A stretch of 64,000 bases of DNA. It comes from JBARDN01 sp963755705 (lineage in GTDB: Bacteria > Desulfobacterota > Binatia > Binatales > Binataceae). Below are positions 1-7,533 of this stretch, in pieces. Below the pieces are notes generated by a model, which was not told the origin of the DNA, did no database searches, and was given only the letters and a program-made list of their open reading frames with translations. The stretch's first letter is position 1. Each line of letters begins with the position of its first letter. A program made the position numbers and the translations under genes. The DNA lies in NCBI GenBank assembly GCA_963755705.1, contig CAVWKW010000002.1:656790-720789 (forward strand), written 5' to 3'.

Positions 1-1
1 G

Positions 2-1156
2 ACCAGGATTCTCGCCGATCACGGCGCGCAGGTGGTCAAGATCGAACGCAAGAATCCTCCGCCGCTCGGTAATCGCAAGCTCGGCCTCCAGTGCGACCTG
101 CATCGCGGTAAACTCTCCGCCGCGATCAACATGGGCGACCCGCGCGGCGTCGAGCTCGCGCGCAAGCTCGCCGCAAAATCCGATCTCGTGATGGATAATT
201 TCTCGGCCCGCGTGATGCGCGCGTGGGGGATGGATTACGAAAGCCTCAGAAAAATCAAACCCGACATTATCTGCGTCAGCATGTCGGGCCTCGGGCATAC
301 CGGCCCGCGTTCGAGCTACGTCAGTTACGGGCCTACGCTCCAGGCGTTGACCGGATACACGATGCTGATGGCGGAGCCCGACGGCCAGCCCGCAGGATAC
401 GGATATTCATACGCCGACATGTGCGGCGGATACACGGGAGCGCTCGCGGCGCTCGCCGCACTGTGGAGCCGCAAGCAGACCGGACGCGGCCAGTTCGTCG
501 ATCTTTCGCAGTTCGAGGCGGTCGCCGCCGTCATCGGCCCGTCGCTGCTGGATATCTCCGTCAACGGACGAGAGCAAAAACCCTTCGGCTACGATTCGCA
601 GGAAGCACCCGCCGCGCCGCACGGGATTTACCGATGCCGCGCGCGCGATGCTGACGCGCCCGATCGCGCCATCGACGATGATCGCTGGGTCGCGATTTCG
701 GTGCATACGCAAGCCGAATGGGAACGCTTCGCCGCCGCGCTCGGATCGCCGGAATGGACGAGTGATCCGAGATTTCTAACGCTCTATCTGCGAATCAGGA
801 ATCGGGCGGAACTCGACACGAATATCTCGCGATGGAGTGCCGAGCGCTCGCCGGAAGACGCGATGGCGACGCTGCAAGCTGCGCGTGTCGCGGCGGGCAT
901 AGTCGAAAACGGAATCGATCTCTGCGCGCGCGACCCCCAGCTCCGCGAGCGCGGCTTCTGGCCCACCGTCGCGACCGCCGCAGGAGCAGCAACCCAGGTG
1001 ACCGGGATCCCGTTCCGCATTTCGAGCGGCTCCGGCGTGGTACGATCGATTGGCCCCGACGTCGGCGAGAACAACGACTACGTCCTCGGCGAAATCCTCG
1101 GCCTCAGCCGAGCCGAGCGCGAGGAGCTGATCGCCGCGGGCGTGGTGTGGCCGTGA
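2..1156 (+). CDS. Family III CoA-transferase (CaiB/BaiF type), 5'-truncated by window edge
   Basis: Type III CoA-transferase, which moves CoA between carboxylic acids through an enzyme-bound acyl-CoA intermediate in the cytoplasm. The frame is open from base 2 and reads ILADHGAQVVKIE, the usual first beta-alpha unit of the family, so the gene enters from the left and only about its first 15 residues are missing. A GTG at 32 is an internal codon, not the likely start. DNFSARVMRAWGMDYESL and GRGQFVDLSQFEAV follow the family pattern; the catalytic carboxylate (Asp in formyl-CoA transferase) appears to be the Glu of QFEAV, as in many distant members. The C-terminal part (GVVWP end) looks complete. 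Substrate cannot be told from sequence, and no neighbouring acyl-CoA gene helps. Family call is firm, specificity unknown. Confidence 0.85.
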   Translation, partial: TRILADHGAQVVKIERKNPPPLGNRKLGLQCDLHRGKLSAAINMGDPRGVELARKLAAKSDLVMDNFSARVMRAWGMDYESLRKIKPDIICVSMSGLGHTGPRSSYVSYGPTLQALTGYTMLMAEPDGQPAGYGYSYADMCGGYTGALAALAALWSRKQTGRGQFVDLSQFEAVAAVIGPSLLDISVNGREQKPFGYDSQEAPAAPHGIYRCRARDADAPDRAIDDDRWVAISVHTQAEWERFAAALGSPEWTSDPRFLTLYLRIRNRAELDTNISRWSAERSPEDAMATLQAARVAAGIVENGIDLCARDPQLRERGFWPTVATAAGAATQVTGIPFRISSGSGVVRSIGPDVGENNDYVLGEILGLSRAEREELIAAGVVWP

Positions 1157-1168
1157 CGTCCGACCGCG

Positions 1169-1606
1169 CTATGAGGGCGCGCAGATTTGCGCCTCGAGGT
1201 GGGGCGCGACAATGCGAAAATGGCTAACGTTGAAGGTGTATATGCGATAGAAGTTTCGCTTCCGCGCGCATCGCAGCAACAGCGCATCGTAAATCACGCC
1301 ACCCGTCAATCCCGCCTCGGCGACTTCCCTCAGGACCTCTCGATATTCCCTTGCTCCGAGTGACAGCGGGCGAAGATGTGCAAGGATATTCTCTTCGATA
1401 ATTCGTAACGCCTCGCTCGGATGAATGGCCGGCTGCACTGGCAGGCGAGTGAGGACCGCGTAAGTTTCGGCTATGCTGTGTACGCTCAGAAAGCCCGAAT
1501 AACTTCCACCGATTACGTCGCTGAGAGCGCTTGCCGCCTGAGAGTGATGCGGATGGTGGCGGACGGCCGCCGCGACCAGAACTGAGGTATCGAAAAAGAT
1601 ATCCAC
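1169..1606 (-). CDS. PIN-domain ribonuclease toxin, VapC-like
   Basis: Probable toxin of a type II toxin-antitoxin pair: a PIN-fold Mg-dependent ribonuclease of about 145 residues. The GTG at 1606 gives VDIFFDTSVLVAAA, with the first PIN aspartate in FDTS; the acidic positions continue with the Glu of SIAETYAVLT and the Asp of GGVIYDALLL, and TFNVSHF is the usual fourth-strand region, although the last acidic residue is not obvious there. I chose 1606 because the longer ATG start at 1675 would run about 65 bases into the upstream antitoxin gene, while GTG 1606 follows that gene's stop by four bases, the usual coupled layout. RNA target unknown. The fold is clear; activity is inferred from family and context. 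Confidence 0.8.
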   Translation of the reverse strand: MDIFFDTSVLVAAAVRHHPHHSQAASALSDVIGGSYSGFLSVHSIAETYAVLTRLPVQPAIHPSEALRIIEENILAHLRPLSLGAREYREVLREVAEAGLTGGVIYDALLLRCARKRNFYRIYTFNVSHFRIVAPHLEAQICAPS

Positions 1607-1610
1607 GCTT

Positions 1611-1871
1611 TTACGGTTCCAAGATTGCCCTATGACGTTCTTCGCGCACCTCCTCGATGATGCGTTGCCAATCAAGACGTTCCAGCGGTTTTCCCTGATG
1701 CACCAACAAGCCTTTCTCGCGGACCATCGATGGCCCCGCTGATGCAGCCTTCAGAATCAATCCGTTTCCTTCCTCGTACGCTTCCACACCGACGCCATGC
1801 TTGAATCCGAATCGCTCGCGTAACGACTTGGGGATCACGACACGTCCGGCCTTATCTATCTTCAATTTCAT
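1611..1871 (-). CDS. AbrB/MazE-family antitoxin, VapB-like
   Basis: DNA-binding antitoxin that should neutralise the PIN toxin encoded just downstream. The N-terminus MKLKIDKAGRVVIPKSLRER is the swapped-hairpin AbrB fold (IDKAGRVVIPK signature); the acidic and aromatic C-terminal tail (PLERLDWQRIIEEVREERH) is the usual toxin-binding part. An in-frame ATG at 1895 would add eight residues, but it lies inside an inverted repeat that looks like the operator, so the ATG at 1871 is preferred. The stop lies four bases before the toxin GTG, so the two are co-transcribed, antitoxin first. Such pairs repress their own promoter, and the repeat upstream fits that. Confidence 0.8.
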   Translation of the reverse strand: MKLKIDKAGRVVIPKSLRERFGFKHGVGVEAYEEGNGLILKAASAGPSMVREKGLLVHQGKPLERLDWQRIIEEVREERHRAILEP

Positions 1872-1880
1872 GGTACTGCT

Positions 1881-1908
1881 TATGGTAAATGCCATTTACT
1901 CTACCATA
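1881..1908. promoter_or_regulatory. Nested inverted repeats upstream of the toxin-antitoxin operon (likely operator)
   Basis: Two overlapping dyads lie directly before the antitoxin start. The inner one is GTAAATG-C-CATTTAC (1885-1899), a perfect seven-base arm around one base; the outer one is TATGGTA (1881-1887) with TACCATA (1902-1908). AbrB-type antitoxins bind such palindromes and autoregulate with their toxin as co-repressor. The function is inferred; the repeats are seen directly. Confidence 0.55.
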
Positions 1909-2066
1909 GGACAAGCGGCCAAAGCCACTGGCGGTATCGCCACACAAAGCGGCTTCTCCGTGATCACGGCGATCTAAAAGCGAAATGCCGACCGCCCCGC
2001 GTCGCGCGGTGCCCTTTATTGCGCTAGAGTCCCTTCCGGTAATCAGCTACGCGAAAGGGGGTCCGG

Positions 2067-3599
2067 TTGCTAGCTAGCGTTATCTCGAGCGCACTTGCGG
2101 GCGTCGATGCGTATCCGGTCGAGGTCGAGATCGACATCTCGGGCGGACTGCCCGCGCTCAAAATGGTCGGGCTGCCGGAGAAGTCGGTGCTCGAGGCGCT
2201 GGACCGAATCAAATCGGCGCTGCGCAACTCGGGCTACGATTTCCCCGGACGCAAAATCACGATCAATCTCGCTCCCGCCGACACGCGCAAGGAAGGCTCC
2301 GCGTTCGATCTGCCGCTCGCAATCGCGCTGCTTGGTGCCAACGGACAGATTCGCGATCGCGAGCGGATGCGGCGCTATCTGGTGCTGGGTGAGCTTGCGC
2401 TTGATGGGCGTGTGAAAGGAATCAAGGGCGCCCTGCCCTCCGCGCTGCTGGCGCGCGATAAGAACTTCGACGGCGCGATGCTGCCGGCCGAGAACGCGCG
2501 TGAGGCGGCCGTGGTCGGCGACGGCACGCCGATCGTCGGCGTGAGCAATATTCGCGAGGCGATCGAATTCTTCGACGGCACGCGCTCGATCGAACCGGCG
2601 CTGGCAAATCTGGACGAACTGTTCGCGAGCGCGGCGAAGTACGAAGTCGATTTCAGCGAGGTCAAAGGCCAGGAGCAGGCCAAGCGCGCGCTCGAGGTCG
2701 CCGCCGCCGGCGGGCATAACGTGCTGATGATCGGACCGCCGGGATCGGGCAAGACGATGCTCGCGAAGCGGCTTCCGACCGTGCTTCCAGCGATGAGTTT
2801 CGAGGAAGCAATCGAGACCACCAAGGTGCACAGCGTGATGGGCCTGCTCGACGGCCGCGCGCTTATCGCCACGCGTCCGTTCCGCTCGCCGCATCACACA
2901 ATCTCCGACGCGGGCCTGATCGGCGGCGGCCCGATTCCGCGCCCCGGCGAGGTCAGCCTGGCGCATCGCGGCGTTTTGTTCCTCGACGAGCTGCCCGAGT
3001 TCCGCAAGAACGTGCTCGAAGTTCTGCGCCAGCCGCTCGAGGATTCGAAGATCACGATCTCGCGCGTGATGGGCACGCTCACGTTCCCGGCCAGCGTGAT
3101 GCTGATCGCGGCGATGAACCCGTGCCCGTGCGGCTTCTACACCGACCCGCAGCACGAATGCTCGTGCTCGCCGCTCGAGATCGCACGCTACCGTTCGCGA
3201 ATCTCGGGCCCGCTGCTCGATCGGATCGATATCCATATCGAAGTGCCCGCGGTGAAATACAAAGACCTGACCGACAAGCGCGCCGGCGAGACCTCCGCCG
3301 CAATCCGCGAGCGCGTGAACCGCGCCCGTGCGCATCAACTGACCCGCTTCGCCGGGATGCCGATCTACTGCAACGCGCAGATGGGCGCGCGCGAGCTGCA
3401 TCAGCATTGCGCGGTCGAGAGCTCGGGCGAAAAGCTGCTCGAGCTCGCGATCAATCGCCTGGGATTGTCGGCCCGCGCCTACACCCGAATCCTGAAGGTC
3501 GCTCGCACCATCGCCGACCTCGAAGACGCTCCCGCGATCGCGGCGCATCACGTAAGCGAAGCTATCCAGTACCGCTCTCTCGACCGCGCCCCGCTATAG
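2067..3599 (+). CDS. comM: YifB/ComM family Mg-chelatase-like AAA ATPase
   Basis: ComM-type hexameric helicase that helps branch migration during integration of single-stranded DNA in transformation; cytoplasmic. The 510 residues match the usual family length. The N-terminal ChlI-like domain (about 1-180) is followed by the ATPase: Walker A GPPGSGKTML at about residue 223, Walker B LFLDELPEF, the AMNPCPCG motif with a cysteine cluster (CPCGFYTDPQHECSCSP) that binds zinc in the family, then LLDRIDIHIEVP and the C-terminal chelatase domain (SARAYTRILKVARTIADLE). Translation starts at TTG 2067 behind GAAAGGGGG. It stands alone with no DprA or other competence gene beside it. No defects seen. Confidence 0.92.
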   Translation: MLASVISSALAGVDAYPVEVEIDISGGLPALKMVGLPEKSVLEALDRIKSALRNSGYDFPGRKITINLAPADTRKEGSAFDLPLAIALLGANGQIRDRERMRRYLVLGELALDGRVKGIKGALPSALLARDKNFDGAMLPAENAREAAVVGDGTPIVGVSNIREAIEFFDGTRSIEPALANLDELFASAAKYEVDFSEVKGQEQAKRALEVAAAGGHNVLMIGPPGSGKTMLAKRLPTVLPAMSFEEAIETTKVHSVMGLLDGRALIATRPFRSPHHTISDAGLIGGGPIPRPGEVSLAHRGVLFLDELPEFRKNVLEVLRQPLEDSKITISRVMGTLTFPASVMLIAAMNPCPCGFYTDPQHECSCSPLEIARYRSRISGPLLDRIDIHIEVPAVKYKDLTDKRAGETSAAIRERVNRARAHQLTRFAGMPIYCNAQMGARELHQHCAVESSGEKLLELAINRLGLSARAYTRILKVARTIADLEDAPAIAAHHVSEAIQYRSLDRAPL

Positions 3600-3717
3600 T
3601 TCAGACGCCATATTGCTTTTCGCCGCGCATCGGCGTAACTGATTCTTCAGATAAGCGATTGTAATGGCTGATTACCCGGAACCGGCCCTCGCGCCGCGTT
3701 CCAATGGGAGGTCACCG

Positions 3718-3819
3718 ATGGGCAGCAAGGCCAAAATGGCGGTATTCGTCGTATTGGGATCGGCTCTCACTGTCGGAGCCCTGATGATCGCGAGCTACCT
3801 CTCCACCGCCGCCGGCTAG
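3718..3819 (+). CDS. Very small single-helix membrane protein
   Basis: A 33-codon frame behind a strong GGGAGG ribosome site (3706-3711, six bases before ATG 3718). It encodes MGSKAKMAVFVVLGSALTVG followed by a further hydrophobic stretch ending STAAG, that is a short basic N-terminus and one membrane segment. An in-frame ATG at 3664 would lengthen it to 51 residues but has no good ribosome site. Too short for family recognition. It could be a small membrane regulator or stress peptide; function unknown. Confidence 0.5.
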   Translation: MGSKAKMAVFVVLGSALTVGALMIASYLSTAAG

Positions 3820-3831
3820 TACTTCGACCTG

Positions 3832-3857
3832 GTCCCTGGTTTGCGGAGACCAGGGAC
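3832..3857. terminator. Hairpin after the small membrane ORF
   Basis: GTCCCTGG (3832-3839) pairs with CCAGGGAC (3850-3857) around a ten-base loop, 12 bases after the stop of the small ORF. There is no T-tract after it, so it may be a mRNA-stabilising hairpin rather than an intrinsic terminator. Confidence 0.35.
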
Positions 3858-3998
3858 GATCGGATCGCGTCAGGTTCGAAAAATGCGGTCTCTCGATCGC
3901 AGCGGATGATTCTGCGCGCCCGTCGGGATAATCTGGTCGAGCGCCGATGCCTACGCCTGTGCTCTCGGCGCGAAATCAGTTGCCGGGAGTATCCAGCA

Positions 3999-4442
3999 TT
4001 GTCGGACCGTTCGCCGTTGCGCGCGCTTTCAGAAATAAATCAAATAATCCGTGAGAACCGGGTTGCCGATTATGCCACCGCAAGCCGCGCGTTCGGGATG
4101 CGGCCGGTTGAATTTGGCCCGCGAGCCTCGCGATGGGAGTGGTACGAGCATCCGGCGCAGATACTTAATCCCTTCGGCACGATAGGTGGCGGATATATCG
4201 GAATCTTCGTCGATGAGATGTTCTCGACCGCGGTTGGCTCAGTTCTCGAGGACGGCGAGTTCGCCGTCACCGCGGAAATCAAGCTCACATATTTGCGCGT
4301 CCTGACGCCCGGAGCGATCACCGGCGCGGCGCGCGTCCTGCGGCGCACACGCGCGCTCGCATTTATGGAGGCGACCGTCGTCTCGGCGACGGGTGAGCTC
4401 GCCGCGACGGCATCATCGACCTGGGCTATCTCGCGTTCCTGA
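3999..4442 (+). CDS. PaaI-like hotdog thioesterase
   Basis: Small hotdog-fold acyl-CoA thioesterase, which hydrolyses acyl-CoA thioesters in the cytoplasm. The diagnostic stretch is NPFGTIGGGYIGIFVDEMFS, where the helix after GG carries the catalytic acidic residue, followed by the strands AVTAEIKLTYLRVL and the C-terminal LAFMEATVVSATGELAATAS typical of the PaaI group. A TTG at 3999 behind GGGAG gives 147 residues, the normal length; an ATG at 3906 would add 31 Arg/Cys-rich residues that do not resemble the family. Substrate unknown; the CoA-transferase at the window start is too far away to be informative. Confidence 0.75.
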   Translation: MSDRSPLRALSEINQIIRENRVADYATASRAFGMRPVEFGPRASRWEWYEHPAQILNPFGTIGGGYIGIFVDEMFSTAVGSVLEDGEFAVTAEIKLTYLRVLTPGAITGAARVLRRTRALAFMEATVVSATGELAATASSTWAISRS

Positions 4443-4468
4443 AAATCCGCGCTACGATAGGCCCCAAA

Positions 4469-5323
4469 GTGGGCGAGTCATCGAAAGAGCTGCGAGCATC
4501 CGACAGCGCGGCGATCGAGAACGCGTATGAGCGCGCGGGCGCGGAGCGATGGGCGCTCGGCCCCGAGGAGTTCGCAGCCGCAATCCACCGCGCAGTCGAA
4601 GCCGACGGCGATATCAGCTCTGTGACTGGTTCGCCCCATCTGGCAGATTTTGCGCTGGCGGCCGCATGCCGCGCGGGCAAACCGGCTGCGTGGGATCACT
4701 TCATCGAGAAGTTCCGTCCGATCCTTTACGCCTCGGCGCGCGCGATCTCAGGAGAGGAATCGCACGCGCGCGAGCTTGCCGACGCTCTGTACGCCGAGCT
4801 CTACGGGCTGGAAGTTCGAGAGGGACGTCGCCGCTCGCTGTTCGATTATTTCGCCGGACGGAGCTCGCTCGCGACCTGGCTGCGCGCGATCCTTGCGCAG
4901 CGCCACGTCGATTATTTTCGCGCCGCGCGCAAGCTCGAGCCGCTGGACAATCGGCCCGAACCGATATCGTCGGCCGAGCAGCACGATCCCGATCGCGCCC
5001 GTTATGTAGCCGCAGTCGGAGCGGCGCTTGGCCGCGCGCTGGCAATGCTCGATGCGCGCGACCGGATGCGGCTCGGCTACTATTATCGCGAACAAATGAA
5101 GCTGCGCGCGATCGGCAAAATCATGCACGAGAGCGAGTCCACGGCCTCACGAAATCTCGACCGCACGCGCGCCGCCCTGCGCTTCCAGATCGAACGCGCA
5201 CTCAAACAGGAATCGAATCTGTCCGAAGATCAAATCCGGCTGTGCTATAGTTATGCTGCCGAGGACCTCTCAATCGATCTTCGCACGGCCTTGCCCGAGG
5301 CCGCCACCGAGCCGCCACGATGA
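4469..5323 (+). CDS. Sigma-70 family (ECF-like) RNA polymerase sigma factor
   Basis: Alternative sigma factor of the extracytoplasmic-function style. After about 60 residues of variable N-terminus, region 2 is recognisable (WDHFIEKFRPILYASARAIS through LADALYAELYG, then the SLFDYFAGRSSLATWLRAIL recognition part). Region 4 follows a charged linker (MLDARDRMRLGYYYREQMKL, AIGKIMHESESTASRNLDR), a helix-turn-helix that reads the -35 element. At 284 residues it is longer than classic ECF factors because of the extra N-terminus and a 35-residue tail. GTG 4469 is used. The next gene encodes a membrane zinc-finger protein, the usual partner anti-sigma factor, so this pair is likely a sigma/anti-sigma switch; target promoters unknown. 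Confidence 0.75.
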   Translation: MGESSKELRASDSAAIENAYERAGAERWALGPEEFAAAIHRAVEADGDISSVTGSPHLADFALAAACRAGKPAAWDHFIEKFRPILYASARAISGEESHARELADALYAELYGLEVREGRRRSLFDYFAGRSSLATWLRAILAQRHVDYFRAARKLEPLDNRPEPISSAEQHDPDRARYVAAVGAALGRALAMLDARDRMRLGYYYREQMKLRAIGKIMHESESTASRNLDRTRAALRFQIERALKQESNLSEDQIRLCYSYAAEDLSIDLRTALPEAATEPPR

Positions 5324-5384
5324 CCCCGCAGGCCTATCGAGCAAGAAATCGCGCGTCGATCGTTCTTCATTCAGGAGCGATGCG

Positions 5385-6371
5385 TTGAGTCACGACAAAC
5401 GCACAGATCCAATCGACGCGATTCTTGCGCGCGCGCTAGCCGCCGACCTCGCGCACGACAGCCAGGATCAGGATTGCCCCGACCCCGCGCTGCTCGCAGG
5501 ATGGTACGATCGCTCGCTGGAGCGCGCCGCGTCAACCCGTGTTGACGAGCATCTGGCCGGATGCGCACGATGCCGGATGATCGTTGCCGCGCTCACGCGC
5601 GCTGATGAACCTGCGATCGCGCCGGCGGCGTATCTTCGCGGCTGGCGTTCTATCTTGCGTCCACGCCTTCTGGTTCCCGTGCTCACCGGCGCCGTCGCGA
5701 TTCTCGCCGTTGCGGTGGTGTTCGTCGAGCGCGGACACGCTCCGATGCAGGTCGCGCAAGTATCGCAGGTTCCCCACGCCGCTAACGCGTTGGAAGTTCC
5801 GCGCGCCGCCGCAAATCTCGCGCCTTCCACCCCGGGCGAATCAGCGCAGGCGCTCGCTATGAACCAGCCCGGGCCGCAGGCCGGGGCCGCCCGCGGTACC
5901 GCGGTGGGCGGCGCAATTTCCGGTAGTTACGCGCGACTGCCTCGGATGGCAGCCGCAGCGGGCGAGCCGCGCGCCGGCCTTTCGCGCACCATGATCGCGA
6001 ATGCACCCGGACTGCCGGCCGGAACGATCGAAATCATCGCACCCGACCGATCGTCGTGGGGAATCGGGCGCGGCGGCGCGATCTTCCATACCGATCCCGC
6101 CGGCGCGGTGAGTTCGCAATCGAGTGGAGTGACCGCTGACCTGACCGCAGGCGCGGCGGTCTCCGCGCGCGTATGCTGGATCGTCGGGAAGGGGGGCACC
6201 GTTCTGCACACGACCGACGGCGGCGAGCATTGGTCGCAGCTCTCGTCGCCCGTCGTCGGAGATGATCTGCGCATGGTCGTCGCGAGCAGCGCCGACGACG
6301 CCATGGTGATCGACTCGGCAGGCAAGCGCTATCTGACCTCCGACGCCGGCGCCACCTGGTCGCGCCGCTAG
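5385..6371 (+). CDS. Membrane anti-sigma factor-like protein: zinc-finger N-terminus, one TM, BNR/Ycf48-like C-terminus
   Basis: Likely partner of the sigma factor just upstream. The N-terminal cytoplasmic part carries RVDEHLAGCARCR, the HxxxCxxC zinc-finger of zf-HC2 anti-sigma factors; one membrane segment follows (LLVPVLTGAVAILAVAVVFV), then an Ala/Pro-rich linker and a C-terminal beta-propeller-type segment with repeats of the form GxGGxIFHT and GKGGTVLHTTDGGEHW, ending LTSDAGATWSRR. The propeller would sit outside the membrane and could sense ligands or damage. Start: TTG 5385 behind AGGAG; an upstream ATG at 5253 would overlap the sigma gene by 70 bases. Fusion of a zinc-finger anti-sigma to a BNR-like sensor is unusual enough to note. 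Confidence 0.65.
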   Translation: MSHDKRTDPIDAILARALAADLAHDSQDQDCPDPALLAGWYDRSLERAASTRVDEHLAGCARCRMIVAALTRADEPAIAPAAYLRGWRSILRPRLLVPVLTGAVAILAVAVVFVERGHAPMQVAQVSQVPHAANALEVPRAAANLAPSTPGESAQALAMNQPGPQAGAARGTAVGGAISGSYARLPRMAAAAGEPRAGLSRTMIANAPGLPAGTIEIIAPDRSSWGIGRGGAIFHTDPAGAVSSQSSGVTADLTAGAAVSARVCWIVGKGGTVLHTTDGGEHWSQLSSPVVGDDLRMVVASSADDAMVIDSAGKRYLTSDAGATWSRR

Positions 6372-6564
6372 CTCTCGGATACTCGAACACCAAGGCACCT
6401 GGCGGCCACTCCAGACGCGAGGACGAGAAGAAAGAAGTTGCCCCGCAGATTCCTGGAGATTCGCAGGCTGAGAGTGCCGCTCTGACGGCGAGCTTTCGCG
6501 AGCGCAAAGAAATCCTGCAAGAAAAAATGGCTCGTGCGTTCAAAGAATCGAGGAACACAACTCG

Positions 6565-7533
6565 ATGGACGCCGCCAGCCTTTCGCCCGAGGTTATTTCC
6601 GCGCGATCCGCGCCCCAGATCGGGCTCGTTCGCGATCACTTCGCCCGCCGTGCAGGCGCGCTCGCAGGTCCATTTGCGGATCCTCGCATCTTGCAGGTCG
6701 CGTCACTCGGCTGTCTGCTCGCGGCCGGAGTATTTCTGCGCGACTTCAGCCTGCTCCCCGCGCAAATTATCCTGACCTTCGCCGCTGCGATCCTCGCACA
6801 GCGCATTTCATGGCGATGGAATCCGCCGAAATCGCGCTCGCTGCGCAGCGCGATCATCACCGCGCTAGGAATCACCCTGCTGCTGCGCGCCGATAACCTG
6901 TACGCGCATCCGATCGCCGCCGCCGCCGCGATCGCCGCAAAATCCATTTTTCGCGTGCGCGGAAAGCATCTGTTCAACCCCGCGATGCTGGGTGTGATCG
7001 TTGCGATCGTCGCGCTCCCCGGCTCGTGGGTCTCTCCGGGCCAATGGGGACAGGAGGTTGCGTACGCCGGATGGTTTATCGCGCTCGGCGCGATTGTGAC
7101 GCGGCGCGCCGAGCGCGGCGATATCAGTTGGGGATTCCTGGCGATGTACCTGGGCGCGATCGCGGCGCGCGACGCATGGCTCGGCTACAGCTTTGCGGTC
7201 TGGACGCATCAGTTGGACAACGGCGCATTGCTGCTGTTCGCGTTCTTCATGATTTCCGATCCGATGACCAGCCCCAATTCGCGCCGCGGACGAATCGCGC
7301 ACGCGGCTGTCGTCGTCACGATCGCGCTGGCACTGCAATTCGGTTTCTACGCGCAGAACTCGCTCATCTGGGCGCTGTTCTGCGCCTCGTTCGCGGTGCC
7401 CGCGTGGGACCGCCTTTTTCCCGCACCGAAATTTGAATGGAACTCGAAAGGAGGCTCTCATGAACCTGAAAATGACCGCACGAATTCTGGCCGCACTCGC
7501 GATCCTCGCCGTCGCCACGATATCGCCGCGTAG
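6565..7533 (+). CDS. RnfD/NqrB-like integral membrane protein (stand-alone)
   Basis: Polytopic membrane protein of the RnfD/NqrB family, the flavin-carrying membrane subunit of ion-translocating electron transport complexes. Hydrophobic segments run from about residue 45 to 280; SIFRVRGKHLFNPAMLGVIV is the family core (the HxFNPA stretch), and LLLFAFFMISDPMTSPNSRR is the typical DPxTSP motif near the last helices. ATG 6565 has GAGGA ten bases upstream. None of the other Rnf/Nqr subunits is nearby. The last 24 codons overlap the next gene by 74 bases and are Arg-rich, so the natural end may differ from the called one. It forms a pair with the DUF2330 gene downstream. Confidence 0.75.
   Translation: MDAASLSPEVISARSAPQIGLVRDHFARRAGALAGPFADPRILQVASLGCLLAAGVFLRDFSLLPAQIILTFAAAILAQRISWRWNPPKSRSLRSAIITALGITLLLRADNLYAHPIAAAAAIAAKSIFRVRGKHLFNPAMLGVIVAIVALPGSWVSPGQWGQEVAYAGWFIALGAIVTRRAERGDISWGFLAMYLGAIAARDAWLGYSFAVWTHQLDNGALLLFAFFMISDPMTSPNSRRGRIAHAAVVVTIALALQFGFYAQNSLIWALFCASFAVPAWDRLFPAPKFEWNSKGGSHEPENDRTNSGRTRDPRRRHDIAA

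Noticed and set aside
2070..3551. Long antisense frame opposite comM
   Set aside because: GC-rich codon bias creates long antisense frames here; its translation is Arg/Ala/His-rich with no domain, while comM is certain.
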